Of a stretch of DNA of 64,000 bases, positions 59,165 through 64,000 are shown piece by piece. Numbering within the stretch: the first letter of the stretch is position 1; the number at the start of each line of letters is the position of its first letter. The stretch comes from Spinactinospora alkalitolerans (GTDB lineage: Bacteria > Actinomycetota > Actinomycetes > Streptosporangiales > Streptosporangiaceae), in assembly GCF_013408795.1 (NCBI RefSeq), contig NZ_JACCCC010000001.1, positions 5,952,001 to 6,016,000 of the forward strand, given 5' to 3'. Position numbers and translations under genes: made by a program. Below the pieces are notes generated by a model, which saw only the letters and a list, made by a program, of their open reading frames with translations, had not been told where the DNA came from and did not search any database.

Positions 59165-61870
59165 CTACTCGCCGCCGCTGCAGGTCGCGCCGTTGAGGGT
59201 GAAGGACGACGGCGGTGAGGTCCCGTCGGGGGCCGAGCCGTTGAACCCGATCTCGACCGAGGCTCCGGGCCGCAGATCGGCGTTCCACGCCATGCCGGTC
59301 GCGGTGACCGTGCTGCCGCTCTGCGACCACTCGGCGCTCCAGCCGTGCTCCAGCCGCTGGCCCGCCGGGAGGTCGAACTCCAGGCTCCAGCCTTCGACGG
59401 CGGTGTCGCCGGTGTTGGTCACGCCGACCGTCGCGGTGAAGCCGCCGGACCAGTCCTGGGTGGCGTAGTCGACCCGGCAGGACCCGTCAGCGCCGTCGTC
59501 ACCGCCGCCGTCGTCGCCTCCACCGTCGTCACCGCCGCCGTCGTCGGTCGGCGGGTTCGTGAGGTCTCCGTAGACGACGCCGCGGCCGTTGGTGGCGACG
59601 TAGACCCGGCCGTAGACCCGCGGGTCGCCGGTGATGGCGGCGCCGGTCCAGCCCCACTGGTGCTGGTCGTCGTTGACGCGCACCCAGCTCGCCCCGGCGT
59701 CGTCGGACCGGTGGATGCCGCGCACGCCGTCGATCTGGGCGCTGGTGTACAGGGCCATGTAGTCCTGTCCCGGCGCGGCCTTGCCGAAGCCGATGCTGTC
59801 GGCCTCCTCGACGCCCTCCACCCTGGTGAAGCCGGCGCCGGAGTCGGTCGAGCGCCACAGGCCGTAGGTGCCGCCCTCCGCGCCGCCGGCCAGCCAGATC
59901 TCGCCTTCGAGGCCGGGGACGGCCTTGAACCGCACGTCGCCCTCAGCGGGCAGCCCGCCCGCCTCCGTCGCGGTGAAGTGGGCGCCGCCGTCGGTGCTCA
60001 GGTAGAACGTGCCGCCGGCGAAGCCGTAGAAGACGTCCGGGTTCACGCGGTCGGACTCCACGACCGCACCGGCCGGGATGCCCTCCGACGGCGTCCAGGT
60101 GGTGCCGAAGCCGACCGAGTGGTGCACCGCCGTACCCTCGGGGGACCACACGAACCGGCTGCCGTCGGCCGCGGCCGCGACGGTGCCGCCGCCGGTGACG
60201 CCCTCGGGCTCGCCGCCCTGGAACCAGTTGGAGCCGCCGTCGGTGGAGAAGGCGACGCTGCTGTCGTCGGGCCGCGCGGACTTGTCGAAGTCGCCCGCCC
60301 GGACGACGACGCCGGGGTCGGACTCGGCGTAGTCGAGGCTGGTGGTGCTGTCGAAGCCGGGACCGGTGAACATCATGTCGGGCACGGTGTCCAGGTCGTC
60401 GTGGCGGAAGCCGCCGATGTCGCCGAGGCCGCTGATCAGGGGCGCGCCCTCGGGCGGGCTGACCAGGTCCAGCACGGCCGTCTCCTCGATGCCCTGGGCC
60501 ATGACCTCGATGGTGAACGTCTCGTCCCGGTCCCAGTCGGTCAGCTCATCGGTCCCGTAGACGGTGGCCCCGGTCCCGTACATCATCCGGTCGGAGTCGA
60601 ACGGGTCGATCTCCAGCGACTCGGTCATCCAGCCCAGTTTGGGCGTCGACTCGGGCGGGGCCGGGTTCTGGCCGAAGGTCAGCCACGGCGCGCCGGAGAC
60701 GTCCATCTCGTAGCGCTCGGTGCGCTCGGGGTAGGCGCCCCAGTCCCAGATCCGGGTCCAGCTCTCGCCGCCGTCGGTGCTGCGGAAGAAGATGACATCG
60801 GGCCACCAGGAGATCTGGGTGGCGACCATGATCGTGCCGGGGTTCTGCCGGTCGATGGTCAGCCCGCTGTAGCCGTAGTTGTTGTCCTCGTGGTCGGAGG
60901 GCACCGGGCTGATGCGGGTCCACTCACCGGTGGCGGTGTCGTACTTCCAGACGTCGCCGCTGCCCCCGTCGTAGGGCCCGCCGGTGTCGCTGGTGGCGAT
61001 GTAGAGGATCCCGTTCTCGTGGTCCAGGACGCCCTTGTGCGCCAGGTGGCCGGTGGGCCGGCCGGGGATCGCCTCCCAGCTCTCGCCGCCGTCGGTGCTG
61101 CGGTAGACGGTGTTGTCCTTGTCGGCGACGCCGACGTAGACGTCCTGCGTGGCGCCGCCGTCGGTGCCGGTCGTCGGGTCGAAGGTCACCCACACGACGC
61201 CCTGGTTGTCGGAGAGGTAGCCGCTCTCGTCGTTCGGGTCCTGGACGTAGTCGCCGGGGTTGGGGAAGGCGGTGACCTCCGCCCAGGTCTCCCCGTGGTC
61301 GGTGCTCTTCCACAGGCCGTGGCCGCTGGGGGCGCCGAGGTAGAGGACGCTGTTGTCGTTGGGGTCCACGGCGAGGCGCTCGCCCATGCCGCGGCCGGGC
61401 ATGTTGCCGCCCAGTTTGAACGGCAGGTCGGTGCGCTCCCAGGTCTCCCCGCGGTCCGCCGAGCGCAGGACGGCGCCGTTCTGCGACGTCCAGTCGTTGG
61501 TGTAGTTGCCGGCCGCGACGTACACGCGGTCGGGGTCCACCGGGTCGGTGGCCAGACTGACGATGCCGGTCAGGTTCCAGTCGTCCCAGCCGATGTGGTC
61601 CAGCAGCGGGATCCAGCGCCCGGTGTCGGGGTTCATGCGGTAGGCGCCGCCGATGTCGGTGCGCGCGTAGACGAGGTCCGGCTCGGTCTGGTTGAAGACG
61701 ATCCCCGGGACGAAACCGCCGCCGACGATCTCGACGTTGCGCCAGTCGTAGGCGGTGTCGGCCGCCTGCTCGGCCGGTGCGGCGGCCGGCGCGGAGACCG
61801 CCTGGGCCGCGCCCGCCGACGGGGCGAGCAGCGTGAGGGCCGCGAACCCGATCGTGAGTGCTCTTCGCAT
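59165..61870 (-). CDS. GH74 xyloglucanase with C-terminal CBM2 (secreted)
   Basis: The 901-residue precursor has a signal peptide (MRRALTIGFAALTLLAPSAG, cleavage near AQA-VSA), then a two-domain beta-propeller GH74 unit starting YDWRNVEIVGGGFVPGIVFN. Catalytic Asp is expected in ARTDIGGAYR; the second Asp lies after the middle, in the stretch around WSPEGT. Repeated S-T-D-x-G-E-S/T-W blades are seen. A Gly-Asp-rich linker (about 775-797) leads to CBM2 (CRVDYATQDWSGGFTATVGV to the final Cys), which binds cellulose. It hydrolyses xyloglucan endo-wise in plant cell walls. A perfect CebR-like operator lies 89 bases upstream. Confidence 0.93.
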   Translation of the reverse strand: MRRALTIGFAALTLLAPSAGAAQAVSAPAAAPAEQAADTAYDWRNVEIVGGGFVPGIVFNQTEPDLVYARTDIGGAYRMNPDTGRWIPLLDHIGWDDWNLTGIVSLATDPVDPDRVYVAAGNYTNDWTSQNGAVLRSADRGETWERTDLPFKLGGNMPGRGMGERLAVDPNDNSVLYLGAPSGHGLWKSTDHGETWAEVTAFPNPGDYVQDPNDESGYLSDNQGVVWVTFDPTTGTDGGATQDVYVGVADKDNTVYRSTDGGESWEAIPGRPTGHLAHKGVLDHENGILYIATSDTGGPYDGGSGDVWKYDTATGEWTRISPVPSDHEDNNYGYSGLTIDRQNPGTIMVATQISWWPDVIFFRSTDGGESWTRIWDWGAYPERTERYEMDVSGAPWLTFGQNPAPPESTPKLGWMTESLEIDPFDSDRMMYGTGATVYGTDELTDWDRDETFTIEVMAQGIEETAVLDLVSPPEGAPLISGLGDIGGFRHDDLDTVPDMMFTGPGFDSTTSLDYAESDPGVVVRAGDFDKSARPDDSSVAFSTDGGSNWFQGGEPEGVTGGGTVAAAADGSRFVWSPEGTAVHHSVGFGTTWTPSEGIPAGAVVESDRVNPDVFYGFAGGTFYLSTDGGAHFTATEAGGLPAEGDVRFKAVPGLEGEIWLAGGAEGGTYGLWRSTDSGAGFTRVEGVEEADSIGFGKAAPGQDYMALYTSAQIDGVRGIHRSDDAGASWVRVNDDQHQWGWTGAAITGDPRVYGRVYVATNGRGVVYGDLTNPPTDDGGGDDGGGDDGGGDDGADGSCRVDYATQDWSGGFTATVGVTNTGDTAVEGWSLEFDLPAGQRLEHGWSAEWSQSGSTVTATGMAWNADLRPGASVEIGFNGSAPDGTSPPSSFTLNGATCSGGE

Positions 61871-61958
61871 GTACGCCTTCCTTCAGCGGTGCACGCGCTT
61901 TCTGAGAGAAGGTGCGTCCGCACCGGGGGGATGTGCCGCGACGGAGGACCGACCTTGC

Positions 61959-61972
61959 TGGGAGCGCTCCCA
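61959..61972. promoter_or_regulatory. CebR-type operator, upstream of GH74 gene
   Basis: TGGGAGCGCTCCCA, perfect 14-bp palindrome identical to the CelR/CebR operator of Thermobifida and Streptomyces cellulase genes. It lies 89 bases before the GH74 start. Cellobiose-type ligands release the LacI-family repressor. Confidence 0.85.
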
Positions 61973-62428
61973 GATACTGCGCACGAATGTAACACCCATT
62001 AACGGAGGGTGAAAGTGGTGCGCGGGAATTCATTTCCGGTCTCGTTTCCCACCATTGATTTCGACACTCGTTTCGACAGAGGTAGGGAGCTCAGATCATC
62101 GGATGAGGCCGACCGATGTTCGACGACCGGGTCCACGCAGGGAGTCGGCCGTCGCAGTGCGCGCAGGCGCCGGCGGCGCAGCGAACCCGAGCCCTGGGAT
62201 CCCACCTCGCCCCGCGGGCGCAGCAGACGGAATCCGAAGAGAACAGCGGCGGGACAATCCCGCCGCTGCCACCTTGGGCCCGGTGATCCGAGCGTCCCGC
62301 CTCCGTCGAAGCGGGAATCGGATCAACGGGCGGGAAACAAGATCAAAAAGGTCGGCCGGGAAATCCGGGCGGGGAATCGCCTGGTTACGGGATGTTTACA
62401 TAACGCTTCGAAGTGATTACCCTTCTTA

Positions 62429-62442
62429 TGGGAGCGCTCCCG
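62429..62442. promoter_or_regulatory. CebR-type operator (one mismatch) at GH48 promoter
   Basis: TGGGAGCGCTCCCG matches the palindrome in 13 of 14 positions and starts six bases after the candidate -10 TACCCT, so a bound repressor would cover the transcription start. Confidence 0.7.
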
Positions 62443-62531
62443 TGACTGAGGTCACATCGCGCGTCCGCGGGGCTGGACAAAGGTGGTGCCCGTCCCGGAC
62501 GAACGTATGCGACCGCCTCCTCCTCCGGTCA

Positions 62532-62545
62532 TGGGAGCGCTCCCA
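62532..62545. promoter_or_regulatory. CebR-type operator, upstream of GH48 gene
   Basis: TGGGAGCGCTCCCA perfect palindrome 243 bases before the GH48 start codon, probably in the leader of its transcript. Confidence 0.8.
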
Positions 62546-62787
62546 AAAGGACACCGACCCGTCCCCGCCCCGAACCCCGCATCCCCCTCCCCCGCACGAG
62601 CCGGACGCGCGCCGACGCCGTCCCGCTCCCCCTTCCACAGTCCGGTCCGGCGCGACGCGGCCCCTGCCCCGACGCGCCGCCGCTCGCCGTGCCCGCCATC
62701 GGATCCGACGTCCTCCCCGCGTCCCCCGCGACGCCCACAGCTCCGCGCGGCCGCGCGGATCCCCCGAAAACGGAGGTTGCCAGGAAG

Positions 62788-64000
62788 ATGACTCCCCAAC
62801 TGTCAGCACGCCGGCGCCGAAGAGCGCCGGTGCCGGGCGCGCTCGCGACCGCTCTGGTCGCGGCGCTGCTCCCTGCGACGCCCGCGGCCGCCGCTGTGGC
62901 CTGCTCCGTCGAGTACAACGTCACGAACGAGTGGGGCAGCGGCTTCACCGCCGATGTCTCCGTGACCAACGAGGGCGACGCGGTCCCCGACTGGTCCCTC
63001 GGCTGGACCTTCCCCGACGGCCAGCAGATCACCAACGGCTGGAACGGCGAGTTCAGCCAGAGCGGCGACACCGTCACCGTCAACCACCCGGGCTGGAACC
63101 CCGACCTCGACCCCGGAGAGACCGCGACGGTCGGCTTCCAGGGCAGCATCAGCGGCGCCAACGGCGAACCGACCGGGTTCACCGTCAACGGCGTCGACTG
63201 CGGCGGGACCGGGGGGAACGCGCCGCCGGAGGTCGAGCTCACCTCGCCGGCCGACGGCGCAGCCTTCCTCGCAGGCGACACCGTCGAGCTCGCGGCCGAC
63301 GCCGCCGACGCCGACGGTTCGATCGAGCACGTGGAGTTCAGCGCCGACGGCACCGTCCTCGGCACCGACGACACCGCCCCCTACACCTACTCCTGGACCG
63401 ACGCCGAGGTCGGCCCGTACTCGCTGACCGCCACGGCGGTCGACGACGGCGGCGCCGAGACCGAATCGGCCCCGGTGGCGATCGAGGTGCTGTCCGCTCC
63501 GGCGCTGGTGGCGAGTCCTTCGTCGCTGAGCGTGCGGCAGGGCGACAGCGGCACCTTCGACGTCTCCCTGTCCAACGAGCCCTCCGGTGACGTCTCCGTC
63601 GAGGTGGCCCGCACCGAGGGCAGCGAGGACCTGACCGTCTCCGGCGGCGCCGAGCTGACCTTCACCGGCGACGACTGGGACGAGGCCCAGGAGGTCTCCA
63701 TCGCCTCCGCCGACAACGGCGGCGACCTCGGCACGGCCGTCTTCACGGCTTCGGCCGAAGGCTACGACGCCGCGACGGTCGAGGTGCGCGAGGTCGACGC
63801 GTCGACCTCCGACTACGAGACGGCGTTCCTGGAGCAGTACGAGAAGATCAAGGACCCGGCGAGCGGCTACTTCCGCGAGTTCGGCGGCCTTCTCGTGCCC
63901 TACCACTCGGTGGAGACCCTGATCGTCGAGGCGCCCGACCACGGGCACGCCACGACGTCGGAGGCGTTCAGCTACTACCTGTGGCTGGAGGCCGCCTACG
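62788..64000 (+). CDS. Secreted GH48 cellulase with N-terminal CBM2 (partial, runs off the window)
   Basis: 404 codons are visible from ATG 62788 (GGAGG at 62772-62776). A signal peptide of about 36 residues ends near [10 protein letters not shown]2 spans about residues 38-137 ([20 protein letters not shown] to the Cys of NGVDC). Next comes an Ig-like domain ([20 protein letters not shown]) and a second beta domain ([19 protein letters not shown]), then GH48 begins [22 protein letters not shown]48 is a reducing-end processive cellobiohydrolase; the catalytic Glu (in the missing part or not reached) cannot be checked. Layout is like Thermobifida Cel48A but with a different linker set. Confidence 0.92.
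   Translation, partial: MTPQLSARRRRRAPVPGALATALVAALLPATPAAAAVACSVEYNVTNEWGSGFTADVSVTNEGDAVPDWSLGWTFPDGQQITNGWNGEFSQSGDTVTVNHPGWNPDLDPGETATVGFQGSISGANGEPTGFTVNGVDCGGTGGNAPPEVELTSPADGAAFLAGDTVELAADAADADGSIEHVEFSADGTVLGTDDTAPYTYSWTDAEVGPYSLTATAVDDGGAETESAPVAIEVLSAPALVASPSSLSVRQGDSGTFDVSLSNEPSGDVSVEVARTEGSEDLTVSGGAELTFTGDDWDEAQEVSIASADNGGDLGTAVFTASAEGYDAATVEVREVDASTSDYETAFLEQYEKIKDPASGYFREFGGLLVPYHSVETLIVEAPDHGHATTSEAFSYYLWLEAAY

Larger units (their letters stand above)
61871..62787. other. Divergent control region between GH74 and GH48 genes
   Basis: About 900 bases without a gene, containing three CebR-like palindromes (61959-61972, 62429-62442, 62532-62545), a candidate GH48 promoter (TTTACA 62395-62400, 17 bases, TACCCT 62418-62423) and a GCTCAGATCATCGGAT stretch at 62089-62104 that also occurs in a dispersed repeat (37661-37676). 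Confidence 0.7.

Noticed and set aside
59345-62002. An 885-codon open frame on the plus strand opposite the xyloglucanase
   Set aside because: No family pattern or ribosome-binding site; the minus strand has an unmistakable GH74-CBM2 protein.

Overview
The window is very GC-rich actinobacterial DNA. Gene content points to Nocardiopsaceae (Nocardiopsis, Streptomonospora or Thermobifida type): a GH74 xyloglucanase and a GH48 cellulase, both carrying a CBM2, face each other across perfect TGGGAGCGCTCCCA (CebR-type) operators, and F420- and mycothiol-linked enzyme families are present. The genus is an inference; no rRNA or other marker lies in the window.

Layout. (1) 1-5498 is one end of an integrated mobile element. 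It ends in a displaced 3' half of tRNA-Lys(TTT) followed by a terminator, and it carries small phage-like genes, an XRE regulator, a DUF2637 membrane operon and a ribbon-helix-helix-like regulator with three GTAGCTAC operators. (2) 5540-15844 is chromosome: gene remnants (ArsR type, NitT/TauT transporter), a thioesterase-like gene, an F420-family gene, a glycine betaine type ABC transporter (ATPase with CBS domains, permease, binding protein), a rhomboid protease and dcd. (3) 16053-24817 is a complete integrative and conjugative element of the pSAM2/AICE type in tRNA-Gly(CCC), bounded by a 98-bp perfect direct repeat. It has integrase, excisionase, a RepSA-like HUH initiator, FtsK/TraB translocase, Pra-type activator, an XRE regulator with GTACTA operators, and cargo (ABM monooxygenase, RsbW-like ATPase, S1-like protein).

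(4) 25190-44091 is a catabolic and transport region. It has regulator-hydrolase-transporter modules: LysR/metallo-hydrolase/MHS transporter, TetR/APC permease/amidohydrolase, RpiR/FAD amine oxidoreductase/GltS-like symporter, and PucR/MHS transporter/amidohydrolase. Substrates are not identifiable. Several intergenic gaps hold dispersed hairpin repeats and gene fragments. (5) 44092-45918 holds no recognised gene. It contains a 229-bp inverted repeat whose outer ends are DnaA-box-like (TTGTCCACA), 72-bp tandem repeats, and a DasR-like palindrome. (6) 46444-57685 is a divergent sugar locus: amylo-1,6-glucosidase-like and GH63/mannosylglycerate-hydrolase-like enzymes, a sugar epimerase and a dehydrogenase leftwards; a CUT1-type ABC importer, ROK regulator and Gfo/Idh/MocA oxidoreductase rightwards. 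(7) 58203-64000 holds an orphan KilAC-type gene and the cellulase/xyloglucanase pair; the GH48 gene runs off the window.

Starts were set from visible ribosome-binding sites, family ends or 4-base overlaps. All functions are from reading the sequence; no search was run.
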